DNA from: Candidatus Zipacnadia bacterium
GTDB lineage: Bacteria > Armatimonadota > Zipacnadia > Zipacnadales > UBA5352
DNA length: 48,445 nt
NCBI GenBank assembly: GCA_029821635.1
Contig: JALGSW010000008.1
Span: 1 to 48,445, forward strand
Direction of reading: 5' to 3'
Positions 24,857 to 34,800 of this stretch are shown piece by piece. The translations under genes were made by a program, and so were the position numbers. Every line of letters begins with the position of its first letter. Position 1 is the first letter of the stretch. Below the pieces are notes generated by a model, which had not been told where the DNA came from, ran no database searches, and saw only the letters and a program-made list of their open reading frames with translations.

Positions 24857-25774
24857 ATGTCTGACAACGAACGCGCTCCCCGCGCCTCATACGACCTGCA
24901 CCTGCACACCTGCTGGAGCTATGACGCCATGGCGACCGTGGAGGAGCTGTTCGAGGCTGCTGCGGCCCACGGTGTGCGGCGCATCGCCATCACCGATCAT
25001 CACATCATCGATGGGCTCGATGAGGCCGTCGCAGCGGCCGCGCGCTACCCGGACGTGACCCTCGTCCGCGGCGCGGAGCTGACCGTGACCACCAGCGTGG
25101 GCGCGATGGACATGGTCTGCCTGGGCTTCACGCCCGACGCCATCGAGGCGCTGGCACCCGTCTGGGACGCCTATCACGAGTGGCAGCGCGAGTGTGGCGC
25201 AACGACCGCCGCCGGTGTCAGGGCCCTTGGCTTCGACTACACCGACGAGCAGCTCGCGGAGCTGCTGGCATCGTACCGCCCGGCGCGGACGATTGCGGTG
25301 CAGGGCATGACGCACGTCGCCAACAAGATGCAGCGCGCGTGGTTCATCGAACGCGGCTTCATCGCAAGCGACGAGGAGTACGGGCCGCTGCTGGCGGCAG
25401 CCGGGGAGCATATGCCGCGGCCGCCCTACCCGGCGGCTGAGTTCGTGCTGCCCGCGGTGAAGCGGGCGGGCGCGCTGGTGGCGATTGCGCACCCCACCGG
25501 CTACTTCCTGCGCGACGACCGCGAGCGCATGGAGCTGCTGCGTGAGGAACTGCTGCTCGACGGCGTCGAGTGCGCGCATCGCCGTAAGGTGCCTGCGGAG
25601 CTTACGCCCGTCTACCGCGCGTGGTGCGAGGAGCACGGGCTGCTCTCGACCGGCGGCAGCGACCTGCACTGGCACGAGGACGTGCCGGATGGAATCGGCG
25701 CTCACATCGGCCCGGAGGAGTGGTGGGGCGAGATCGAGGCGCGCCTGCCCGCCGGATCGATGGTGAACGGCTGA
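24857..25774 (+). CDS. PHP-domain metal-dependent phosphoesterase
   Basis: 305 residues from ATG 24857, with GGAGG at 24846-24850 and a 6-nt spacer. PHP metal-binding motifs appear in order: DLH15-L-H17TCWSYD, IAITDHH, RGAELT, VAIAHPTG and GGSDLHWH. Such proteins use two or three metal ions to hydrolyse phosphoesters such as nucleotides, histidinol phosphate or sugar phosphates; the substrate here is unknown. A segment at about 100-200 (WDAYHEWQRECGATTAAG, then KMQRAWFIERG) is the usual helical insertion of this subgroup. There is no signal peptide. It leads a plus-strand run of four genes to 31710, although gaps of 166 and 68 nt separate the first three. Confidence 0.88.
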   Translation: MSDNERAPRASYDLHLHTCWSYDAMATVEELFEAAAAHGVRRIAITDHHIIDGLDEAVAAAARYPDVTLVRGAELTVTTSVGAMDMVCLGFTPDAIEALAPVWDAYHEWQRECGATTAAGVRALGFDYTDEQLAELLASYRPARTIAVQGMTHVANKMQRAWFIERGFIASDEEYGPLLAAAGEHMPRPPYPAAEFVLPAVKRAGALVAIAHPTGYFLRDDRERMELLREELLLDGVECAHRRKVPAELTPVYRAWCEEHGLLSTGGSDLHWHEDVPDGIGAHIGPEEWWGEIEARLPAGSMVNG

Positions 25775-25940
25775 TCCGCGCGCGAGGGAGGTTGCCGCGC
25801 GTCCACGTGGAAGCGGGTGCGTGTGCGCGATCGTGCCCACGTGCGTATCAGGGCGCAGCGTGCAAGCCGATCTGGTGGGGCAGAGTGTGGTGTTGCGTCA
25901 GGGCCCCGGCAGGCGGCCAACCCGTCCGGCGAGGTGCGAC

Positions 25941-26924
25941 ATGATGAGGACAGCGCCAACGCTCGTAGCGGCAGTCATCCTCGCGACCCTCATGATGCCC
26001 GTGGACGCAAGCCCCCCCGACTACCCGTGCTTCCGCGCGGACGTGCCTCCCGTCATCGACGGCGACAGTGGTGATGCCTGCTGGCAGGCCGCGCCTTTCG
26101 CGACCGGCTTCTCCGTTCTCGGCGATGGCTTCACCGATGCGAAGCAGACGGCGTTCAGGGCGTGCTGGGACGGCACCGCCATGTACCTGCTCGTGGTCTG
26201 CGAGGAGCCCGACGTCGCCGCGTTGAGGCTGAACGTGCGCGATGGCGGGCAGGTGTGGTTCGACGACAGCATCGAGATCTTCTTGCAGCCGAGCGGGGCG
26301 GGCTCGGTCTACCAGTTCGGCATCACCGCCGCAGCCGCGCGCACGACCGGCGCCGGAACCGCGGACTTCCGCAAGTTCGAGGCGGCGGCCGGCCTCGGAG
26401 CGGCATCGTACACGCTCGAGATCGCCATCCCGCACGAGCTTGTCGGGGCGAGCCCCGCCGAGGGAGACACCTGGCGCGGGAACGTCTGCCGCAACATCTG
26501 GACCACGATCTCCGGCGGCGACAAGTTCACGTGCTGGGCCCCACTGCAGCGGCAGTTCCTGGAGCCGGCGAACTTCGCGGCGCTTGAACTGCGCGGCGGG
26601 GCGCCCTCGGCTGCGGCCATCGCTGCTCTCACGCGCGACCTCAACAGTGGCTACCAGCAGTACCTCCTCGCTGAAGTCGAGCAGCTTGTCACGCAGGCCC
26701 CCGTCTACTTTCCCGTCCTGAAGCAGGCGCGCGAGAGCGAGGAGTTCGGGGGCACGGCGCGGGAGTTGCTGTACCAGTGGTACAGGCTGGCGCGCGCGCA
26801 GGATACCTCGGGCCGCTACTCCATCCGCGACCTGCGCGAGATGGTCCAGAGCGCCGAGGGTCTGCTGGCGCGGTCCTACGAGGTGAAGTACGCCTACCTG
26901 ATCGATGAGCTGTTCCCGGACTGA
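25941..26924 (+). CDS. Exported CBM9/DOMON-like carbohydrate-binding protein
   Basis: 327 residues. The upstream frame is open, but ATG 25941 has GAGG at 25931-25934 and is followed by a signal peptide (PTLVAAVILATLMMPVDAS). Residues about 28-215 are a CBM9-like domain: VIDGDSGDACWQAAPFATGF opens it, then FRACWDGTAMYLLVVCEEPD, VWFDDSIEIFLQP and YTLEIAIPHELVG. The same module occurs inside the protein at 7159. Residues 220-327 are mostly helical with no assigned function (AREMV-type charged helices, EVEQLVTQAPVYFPVLKQAR). It may bind sugars for the GH42-like lipoprotein encoded next. A CBM9 alone usually binds chain ends; whether this one does is inferred. Confidence 0.75.
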   Translation: MMRTAPTLVAAVILATLMMPVDASPPDYPCFRADVPPVIDGDSGDACWQAAPFATGFSVLGDGFTDAKQTAFRACWDGTAMYLLVVCEEPDVAALRLNVRDGGQVWFDDSIEIFLQPSGAGSVYQFGITAAAARTTGAGTADFRKFEAAAGLGAASYTLEIAIPHELVGASPAEGDTWRGNVCRNIWTTISGGDKFTCWAPLQRQFLEPANFAALELRGGAPSAAAIAALTRDLNSGYQQYLLAEVEQLVTQAPVYFPVLKQARESEEFGGTARELLYQWYRLARAQDTSGRYSIRDLREMVQSAEGLLARSYEVKYAYLIDELFPD

Positions 26925-26992
26925 TGGTCGGTCCGATGACGCGCGCAACGAGCAATCCGTTCGAGAGACGTGCGCGAGGGAGTGTCCGAGCG

Positions 26993-29900
26993 ATGAAGGT
27001 ACGGACGCCGGCGCTGATGCTGTGCATCGCCATTGCACTGGGAGCCTGCAGCGTGTCGCTGGAGGCTGCAACCACCGCCGAGGAGGTCGAGCTGTCAAGC
27101 TCGCTCGAGTCCGCCCTCGTGACGCCGCACAAGCCCTGGGGGAGTGACTACGCGGGCGGCAAGGTCCGCGCCCTGTTCTTCGTCTACACCGGCTCCTACG
27201 CGGGGGAGTGGGAAGATACGCACACACGGGTGCGGGAGGCCGTGGAGCTGGGTGAGCGCTTCGACCTCGACGCGAAGGCGGTGCTGTACTGCGGTCGCGC
27301 GGAGAACTGGGCCTTCCACGGCCTGCAGCTCGGCGAGCAGCGGGCGCGGAAGCTGATGGAGGAGAGCTACGATCTCTATGTCATTGCTGGCTTCCCGATG
27401 GGCAAGCTCCCGGCCGAGTTCCAGTACATGATCCTCAAGGAGGTCGCGGATGGCGCGGGTCTGTTGGCCTGCGGGCCCGGAGCGGGCGAGTACCTCGCGC
27501 CGCGCCGGGAGATCGCGCCGACACCGAGCTTCCTGACCGACGGCATCCCGGTGCTTGACGACAAGCCTGCCGGAGAGATGGTGTCGGCCTATCAGATGGC
27601 CGAAGGCCGCGGCGTGTGGCTCAAGTACTCCACCCAGTCGCTGACCCCGCGTCCGGCGTACAGCCCGGCGGCGGCGGCGGCGTATGACTACTGGATGCTG
27701 CTGGTCGGGCGCGCGGCGCTCTGGGCGGCCTCGCGCGAGGGGGACGTCGCCATCGAGGGGGTCTCGGCAGAGGGGGCCACGATCTCCAACGCCTCCGACC
27801 GCGCGATGGACGTTCGCGTGAGCTTCGAGGCGCGGCGCAAGTCAGACGGTGGCACGACGGACATCGGCGAGCAGCAGGTCTCGCTGCCACCGGGTGAGAC
27901 CACGATCGTGGCGGCGCCAATCCCGGCGCTGCGTGCGGACGAGTACTTCGTGGACGCCATCGCCCGCAGTGGGCGCGGCGTCGAGGCGTTCGGCGCGGGG
28001 GAGTTCACCGTCGAGAGCCCCTACGGGGTCGAGGAAGTGACGGTTGACGGCAGCTTCGTCGAGCCCGGCGACACGATCGCCGGTACCGTGACGCTGCGCG
28101 GCGAATTGCCCGATGACAGCGTACTCACGATCAGGCTGCGCGACGCCTACGACCGGATCGTGGCGCAGCAGGACGTGGCCCGCGAGGCCGGCCGCAATGA
28201 GTACAGCGCCGAGTACCAGGCGAGCGACCTGTGGACTAACTGGATGCGCATGGAGGCGCTGGTGAGCCGCGGCGATCAGGAGATCGAGCTGAAGCGGACT
28301 TCGTTCAGCGTTCCCATCCGGCGGCAGGGGCAGTTCAACTTCGTGATGTGGGACGCGCCGATGGACGTGCTCGGCCCCTACGGCTGGCGCGAGATGCAGA
28401 AGGCGGGCTATAGCGTGTCGCTGCTGGGCAGCATGAGCGGCGAGGGCCGCGCGAAGTCGGGCAGCCTGGAGGCCTGCGGGGCGACAGTCGCCCCGTACAG
28501 CACCCGCATCCTCGACCCGAAGGACGAGAACGGGTACATGCTGCCCGTGTGCTGGAACGACGAGCCCGCAGTCTCCGAGCACGTGCAGACGATCGTTGAC
28601 AGGCAGCGGCATCTCCGCGAGATGGGCATCTTCGTCTACTCCCTCGGCGACGAGGGCGTCACGAAGGGCTGCTGCGTGAATCCTGCATGCATCGAGGCCT
28701 ACCAGCGCTATCTGGCCGACCAGTACGAGACGGTCGGCGCGCTCAATGACTCGTGGGGCAGCAACTACGCGTCCTTCGATGACGTCGATCTGCTGGATCG
28801 CGCGGACAACATGGAGAACGCCGCGCGCCAGACGGCGCCCGCCCGGTGGTACGACCGCCAGGCATTCGCGCGCTACAACCTCGCGCAATTCACCGCGCGC
28901 TTCGGCGCGGCCTTCAGGGAGATCGATCCGCTCTCGAAGACCGGCTTTGAAGGCACCGGCAGATTCGGCGATGACTTCGACACGATCGTTGGCAACAACG
29001 ACTTCTACGGACCGTACCCGAGCATCGTCGATGACATCGTCCGCTCGGCGGCGCCGGCGGAGATGGTGAACTCGAACTGGATGGGCTACGCGAAGACCGG
29101 TGACGCCCTCTCCGACGCGGCGTGGCGGATGGTGATGAAGGACAAGAACAGCATCTGGTACTGGATGTGGTCGGGGATCGGCAGCTACATCGGCTACGTG
29201 CGACCCACCCTCGACCTGTGGCCCGCGACGGAGGACCTGACTGAGGAGATGCAGCCGGTGCGCCGCGGGTTGGGCGACCTGCTGATGCACTCGGAGGTCG
29301 CGCACAGCCGCATCGGCATCCTCTACTCGCTGCCATCGGCGCTCTCGTCCGGGCTCGGCAACAGCGGGCAGTTCGTCTCCGCGAAGGCCAGCCACGAGAT
29401 CTGGACGCAACTGACCTACGAGCTGGGCCTCGACGTGCGCTACATCACCGATGAGATGCTCGCGAACGGCGCGCTGAGCACCGACGAATTCAGCGTGCTA
29501 CTCCTCCCGATGACCCAGGCGCTGGGCCCCGCGCAGGCCGACCTGATACGCGGCTTCGTCGAGGACGGCGGCACGGTCATCGCCGACGTGCGGCCCGCGA
29601 TCTACGACGGGCACTGCAAGCCGCAGATGCCGGGGCTACTCGACGATCTCTTCGGCATCAGCCGCAGCGGCCCGGGGAGCGCGGGCGAGGCGGCGCTGGC
29701 GATCGATGGCCTGTGGGGCGGCGAGGCGCTCAAGTTGGACCTGCCGAAGGTCCGCGTGGACACGGAGGTCGCGGCGGCCGCCGCTGAGGCGGCGGGCTCG
29801 GCCGGTGATACGCCGGTCCTGCTGAGCAACACCGTGGGCAACGGTCGCGCGATCCTTCTGAACTTCCAGCTCGCCAGCGCGGGCGACTCGGAGCCGGGCA

Positions 29901-30541
29901 CCGCGGATGCGAGGAAGCTGCTGCGGGCGCTCTACGAGATCGGCGGGGCGCAGGGGGCCATCGAGGTGGCTTCGCCGAAGGGCGAGGCGCTGCCGAGGAC
30001 CGAGACGCGCGTGTGGGCCGATGGCGACGCGCTCGTCTTCGGCCTGTGGCGGCAGATGGAGAACGCGTGGTTCAACCCGAAGAGCGGGACCCTCGCGGGC
30101 GAGCCGGTCGCGGCGCGGGTGCAGCTCCCCGCGGAGATGCACGTCTACGATTTGCGCGCCGGGAAGTACCTTGGCACCGCGGACCGGCTGGACACGAAGC
30201 TGCTGTGGGGCAGGGCGAGCTTCTTCATGGCGCTGCCGTACGAGATCCCGCAGCCGGCGGTGACGCTTGGGCCGCAGGACCCCGAGCCGGGCGGCGTCGT
30301 CACCGCGTCGATCAGGATGGACCTGCCCCGCGGCGCGGCGGAGCAGTTCGCGGTCTGGACCGAAGTGATCGATCCCGATGGCGAGCGGCCGCTGTGGGGG
30401 CAGAAGGTGGCGGTCCTGGAGGATGGCCGGGCGCAGGTGCCGGTGCTGGTCGCGCACAATGACCGGCCGGGGACGTGGCGGGTGCGCGCCACCGAGCTGT
30501 TCAGCGGGAAGTCTGCCGAGGCCGCCTGGGAGGTGCAGTAG
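26993..30541 (+). CDS. Predicted lipoprotein, GH42-like beta-galactosidase-type glycosidase
   Basis: 1182 residues from ATG 26993, with GAGGGAG at 26976-26982. The N-terminus has a lipobox (IAIALGAC, Cys at about 20), so it is probably a membrane-anchored lipoprotein. Residues about 30-250 form an alpha/beta GATase-like domain; 250-430 are Ig-like beta domains. Residues about 440-830 are a barrel opening with FVMWDAPMDVLGPYGW. FVYSLGDE554G, then CC-x4-C-x-E-A-Y and a LNDSWGSNYASFDD segment are close to GH42 beta-galactosidases, in which E554 would be the acid/base. Its partner nucleophile might be E653 (KTGFEGTG), but this is uncertain. Residues about 840-960 resemble the GH42 trimerisation domain (VLLLPMTQALGPAQADLI; GGTVIADVRPAIYDG). 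The C-terminal Ig-like module is shared with the protein at 19343. Its stop is 2 nt from the next start. Confidence 0.75.
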   Translation: MKVRTPALMLCIAIALGACSVSLEAATTAEEVELSSSLESALVTPHKPWGSDYAGGKVRALFFVYTGSYAGEWEDTHTRVREAVELGERFDLDAKAVLYCGRAENWAFHGLQLGEQRARKLMEESYDLYVIAGFPMGKLPAEFQYMILKEVADGAGLLACGPGAGEYLAPRREIAPTPSFLTDGIPVLDDKPAGEMVSAYQMAEGRGVWLKYSTQSLTPRPAYSPAAAAAYDYWMLLVGRAALWAASREGDVAIEGVSAEGATISNASDRAMDVRVSFEARRKSDGGTTDIGEQQVSLPPGETTIVAAPIPALRADEYFVDAIARSGRGVEAFGAGEFTVESPYGVEEVTVDGSFVEPGDTIAGTVTLRGELPDDSVLTIRLRDAYDRIVAQQDVAREAGRNEYSAEYQASDLWTNWMRMEALVSRGDQEIELKRTSFSVPIRRQGQFNFVMWDAPMDVLGPYGWREMQKAGYSVSLLGSMSGEGRAKSGSLEACGATVAPYSTRILDPKDENGYMLPVCWNDEPAVSEHVQTIVDRQRHLREMGIFVYSLGDEGVTKGCCVNPACIEAYQRYLADQYETVGALNDSWGSNYASFDDVDLLDRADNMENAARQTAPARWYDRQAFARYNLAQFTARFGAAFREIDPLSKTGFEGTGRFGDDFDTIVGNNDFYGPYPSIVDDIVRSAAPAEMVNSNWMGYAKTGDALSDAAWRMVMKDKNSIWYWMWSGIGSYIGYVRPTLDLWPATEDLTEEMQPVRRGLGDLLMHSEVAHSRIGILYSLPSALSSGLGNSGQFVSAKASHEIWTQLTYELGLDVRYITDEMLANGALSTDEFSVLLLPMTQALGPAQADLIRGFVEDGGTVIADVRPAIYDGHCKPQMPGLLDDLFGISRSGPGSAGEAALAIDGLWGGEALKLDLPKVRVDTEVAAAAAEAAGSAGDTPVLLSNTVGNGRAILLNFQLASAGDSEPGTADARKLLRALYEIGGAQGAIEVASPKGEALPRTETRVWADGDALVFGLWRQMENAWFNPKSGTLAGEPVAARVQLPAEMHVYDLRAGKYLGTADRLDTKLLWGRASFFMALPYEIPQPAVTLGPQDPEPGGVVTASIRMDLPRGAAEQFAVWTEVIDPDGERPLWGQKVAVLEDGRAQVPVLVAHNDRPGTWRVRATELFSGKSAEAAWEVQ

Positions 30542-30543
30542 CC

Positions 30544-31710
30544 ATGCGCGGAACGTGGAGAGTCGGCATTGTGCTCGTAGCGATCGCGTGCGCCCTCTGT
30601 GTGGTGTGGGCGGACGATCAGCCGCAGGTGACGGTGCACGATAAGGGCATGAAGACCAGCGCGGCGAGGTGGGAGTGCACTCCGGGGCATGAGATACACA
30701 GGCAGCAGATCTCGCTGGCCTCGGGCGCAAGGTCGTACACGATCCAGGTTCAGGGCTGCTTCGACCCCAGCCACGGCGCGCAGCACCCGTGCAATGAGGG
30801 CCTCTTCGGCATGCCCTCACCGACGCGGGCGAACTGGTACGCGGCGGGCTTCATGAAGGTGCTCGTCAACGGGGTGGACGCGGTGCTGTACCAGGACGCC
30901 GCGCCGCGGGTGATGGAGACCGGCGAGCGTGGCGTGGTGCAGTTCCAGTGGGCGCACCCCGCGGCGGAGGTCGGGCTTCGGCTGATGATGCTCCCCGGCG
31001 GGAGCTGCCTGCTGGCCGACCTGCAGTGGCGGCCGCGCGAGGGCCAGACCGTCGAGACGGTTGCCCTCGCCCTCACCTGCTACCCGAGCTACTTCACCAC
31101 CGCCAACCAGCGCACCGGCGACCGGCACTGCATGACCCCGCGCATCGACGAGAGCGAGGGCCACGCGCTGGACATGGTGCCCGGCGAGGACACGTGGCTC
31201 TACTACTACGACACCGTCTTCGACATGGCCAACGGGGAGGGTGATGGCCCGTGCGGCGCCCTGCTCGCGCCGGCGGGCGTCAACGGCGGGCGTGTGAGCA
31301 TCGGCGGCTACGCGGTCTCGACGACGATCAACCTCGACCCCGGCGCGGGGGAGGCGCGCGTAGGCTTCTACGACTTCACCGGGATGACGAATGCCGAGGC
31401 GGAGAAGTACATGCAGCAGCAGGCCCTGACGGACCTGGCGCAACTAACCGAGACGAACTTCCGCCCCGCGCCCGTGCGAGAGTTTGACCTCGCGGCCTTC
31501 ACGGCGGAGACCAACCGGCTGCTGGAGGCGGCGGGGGAGGATGGCGCGGCACTGCGGCCGGAAGTCGAGGAGCTGCTCGCGCGCGTCGCGGAGCTGAAGC
31601 CCGCGGCGGATGCGGGCGACTGGGCCGCCGAGGCCGAGCTGGCCGGGATGCTGCAGACCTCAGCGGACACGTTCTGGAAGCTGAAGGCGTTCGCGGTGCT
31701 CAACGGGTGA
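30544..31710 (+). CDS. Exported protein of unknown function, coupled to the GH42-like gene
   Basis: 388 residues from ATG 30544, just 2 nt after the preceding stop, with GGGAGG at 30528-30533 inside the previous gene; translational coupling is likely. Residues 1-24 are a signal peptide (VGIVLVAIACALCVVWAD). Residues about 35-290 look like a beta-rich domain with several cysteines and aromatic residues (WECTPGHEIHRQQISLASG; CYPSYFTTANQRTGDRHC; DTWLYYYDTVFDMANG). Residues about 300-388 are helical and charged. I recognise no family. The coupling suggests it works with the lipoprotein glycosidase, perhaps as a binding or accessory subunit; this is inference. Confidence 0.7.
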   Translation: MRGTWRVGIVLVAIACALCVVWADDQPQVTVHDKGMKTSAARWECTPGHEIHRQQISLASGARSYTIQVQGCFDPSHGAQHPCNEGLFGMPSPTRANWYAAGFMKVLVNGVDAVLYQDAAPRVMETGERGVVQFQWAHPAAEVGLRLMMLPGGSCLLADLQWRPREGQTVETVALALTCYPSYFTTANQRTGDRHCMTPRIDESEGHALDMVPGEDTWLYYYDTVFDMANGEGDGPCGALLAPAGVNGGRVSIGGYAVSTTINLDPGAGEARVGFYDFTGMTNAEAEKYMQQQALTDLAQLTETNFRPAPVREFDLAAFTAETNRLLEAAGEDGAALRPEVEELLARVAELKPAADAGDWAAEAELAGMLQTSADTFWKLKAFAVLNG

Positions 31711-31746
31711 GGAGCCGCGGGCGGCAACGACGACCTCACCCCCCGG

Positions 31747-31795
31747 CCCCCTCTCCCTGGCGCGACAAACGACGTCGCGCAAGCGGGAGAGGGGG
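31747..31795. terminator. Nested palindrome between convergent genes (REP-like, probable bidirectional terminator)
   Basis: CCCCCTCTCCC at 31747-31757 and GGGAGAGGGGG at 31785-31795 are exact 11-nt reverse complements. Inside them GCGCGAC (31760-31766) and GTCGCGC (31774-31780) form a second perfect stem around a 7-nt loop. The element fills most of the 97-nt gap between the convergent genes ending at 31710 and 31808. Its form (a CCCCCGGCCCCCTCTCCC arm with a hairpin) resembles short interspersed palindromes seen in many GC-rich genomes. A terminator function is inferred from position. Confidence 0.6.
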
Positions 31796-31807
31796 AGAAC
31801 GACCGCC

Positions 31808-34800
31808 CTACACTGCGGGCACCAGCGCGAAGAGGTCGAGGTTCATCGAGCCCGTGAGGCGCTCCATGCGCAGCTCGTGCGTCCCTGCGGTGAGGTGGAC
31901 GCGTAGCGGGTCGCCGGCGTCCGTCATCAGGCGGAACCAGCGCCAGTCGTCAGTGGCCCGACACCAGCCACCTGTCGAGCCGAATGACGCCACCTGCAGC
32001 AGCTCGCCGTCGAGTTCGACGCTCCGCACGATGCGGTCGTAAATGCTGGCCGCGCGGATCAGCAGCTCGTAGTCGCCCTCAACGGGCACATCGATGCGCC
32101 ACGCCGCCCATTGTCCGGGGCTGTCCCAGGTAGTGTGTGCGACGCCGCCCGATGCCGCGACCTTCTTCATGACCAGCCCTCTGACCGCGCCCTCCTCGGC
32201 CACGTCCTCCGCCTCGTGCAGGACGGCTCCCTCCAGCGGCGTCCAGTCCTTCGGCAGCATCTCCGCCGCGATGCTCACGACATTACGCGGGGTGAGCGTG
32301 ATCGAACGGAGCGGCTCCGAGGCGCTGATGGTCATGTGATGCAGGCCCGCATCGTCCCAGAGCACGGCGGTCAGCGCGTCGCCCTCCGCCGCCAGCTCGA
32401 CTCCGCGGCCATCCCAGGTAATGCGCGGCGCCTCGCCGGCGGCCTCGATGCGCAGCTCGTAGCGGTCCTCGACCGGGAGCTCCACCGGCCCCCACCAGTA
32501 GCCGGGCATGTCCGTGGCGCGCCGAACCGCGTAGCCTTGAAGCTGCGAGGTGGCATCGCCGATGCGGATCGTCAGCGGCTCCAGCGGGTGCGAGAGCGCC
32601 TGCCGCGGATCGGCGCCCCATGCGATCGAGTGCGTGCCGGCCTCCAGGGCCAGCGAGAGCGGCCCGTCTGCCATCGCGCCCCGAGCCTCACCATCGACCA
32701 TCAGGCGCCCGTCCGAGGCCGGCAGGCGCACCGTGGCGGGCGCTTCGAGCGACAGGTCCGCGACGGTCCCGTTCGCGGTCACCACGAGGCTGCAGTCGCC
32801 CCGGCCCTCATCGACCGCGAAGAGCACTTCGTCGCGCCAGCGCAACTCGCTCGCTCCGATGGCGCAGGCGGACGCGAGGGCGCCGCCTTCGGTAGCCACC
32901 GACGCGACCTCGGCGTTCGCGTTCAGATTGCGTGATGACAGCTCGGCGGGATCACGGTCGGGCGCGATCAGCACCGTCGCGCGCCGGTCGGATCGAGCCA
33001 CCTGCATGCCGATGCCGCCCTCGCAGTCGATCTCGCGGATCGACGCGGCATCATCGTTGCCGCGGCGCACGTCGAAGACCGTGAGGAACTGCCGCTCGTC
33101 CGCGGGCCCGGCCTCGGCGGTGAGGTGCCACTCCTTCGCCAGTTGGTCCTCAGGCACAGGCACCGTGCCGTAGCCGGTGTAGGGGTGGACCGGGTAGCGG
33201 TCCGTGATGCTGAACGACAGCTCCGCGGGGCGGAGCATCTGCGCGCTCATCGCGGCCTCGCCGGAGGTGACGCTCAGCGACTGCTGCGCCTCGTCGAGTT
33301 CGATCGGCGCGGCCGTGTGCAGGAGCCACTGGAAGTTCGCCGGTTCGGGCGCGGCCAACAGGTCGTGGATGATGACGATGCCGGGCTTGATGAACAGCAG
33401 GCGGCGGTCGAAGCGCGAGAGCTTGCCCCCGTAGACCTCCGGATCGGACGCGTCGCCGACCATCCAGGTGTGCCCCGTGCCATCGAACCACGCGTCCATG
33501 CGCCCGTCGGCGCCCTGCTTGAAGACCGCCTGGCCCGCGCCATCGACGAGGATGGTGTTGTGCGCCATGGTCTGGCTGGAGTACTCCTTGAAGTGCGGGC
33601 TGCCGTACCAGTCGTAGTAGCCCGAATCGATCGCCAGCTTCTCCCCGTATGCGTTGATGACGAAGGCGTTCTGGTCGGCGTGCTGGTGGCCCGCCTGGTA
33701 GGTGCCGGAGTGCATCGCGACCGTGACGCCCTCGCGTCCGTCCACGAGCGAGGTGTTCGCGACGCCGAGGCCGATGAGCCGGTAGAGGATCGACTGGGGC
33801 AGATCGACCGGCGGACGGGGGGAGACGCCGCCGACCGGGTCCTGCGCGCCTCCGTACCACAGCGCGTACGGGTCGCCGGTGCGCTCGCCCAGCAGGCGCA
33901 CGTAGGACTGGCTGTAGGGGCCGACGATCCCGTGATTGGGCTTGCCGGTGTCGGCGAACGAGACGCCCGGGGCGTTGGGTGGGGCACAGTACATCGGGAA
34001 GCGCGCGGTCTGGTTGAGCCACGGCTGCTGGTAGAGATCGATACCGCAGACGGTGTGCATCATGTCCGCGTACTCGACGATGAAGCTCAGGCCGTAGGAC
34101 CAGTAGCTCAGGCCCTCATTGTTGTCGCCCTGGAAGCCCATCCCGGAGAGGAACTCGCCGAGGTAGAGCTGGCGGACGTATTCGGCCCACTCATGAGCGG
34201 GCTCGTGGTCGCCGATGAGCACCAGGCCGCTCTGGCCGAAGGCGAGCGCGCGCAGCCACGTGTGATTGTTCTGCGGGTCGCCGCGCAGGGGCTTGAGCGT
34301 CTTCCGGAAGTCCTCGGCCCGCGCAATCAGTGCGCCGCGAATGATGGCGAGGTCCTCCTCGCTGGCGTAGTCGCGCAGCACGTCGTAGGCGGCGTTGAGG
34401 CCGCGCAGGACGTGCTGAGCGCCGATGTCGCCGCGATGGGGTGCGCTGCCGCCTTGCGGGTCCCAGGAAGCGACCGCCAGCGCAAGCTCCAGCGTCCAGT
34501 CGCGGGCCTCGTCGCTGTCGGCGATCGCGGCCTGCTGCGCGATGACCTCCAGACGCCGGCCGGTGCGGCTGGTGATCGCGCCATGCACCTCGCCGTACCA
34601 GTCGATCCACGCGGGCCAGCGCTCGTCGCCCTCCTCCCAGATCGGTGGATCGTCCGGGATCGGCTGCTGCGCCGACGAACGCGCCCGCGCGAGCAGGTTC
34701 GCGATGCCGGCCTCGCCAAGCGCCGCGCGCTCGGCCGCGACGTCGATGAGCCGCGGGCGCGGCATGGCCTCGATGGCAGCCGCGTCCACGGGCGGTGTGG

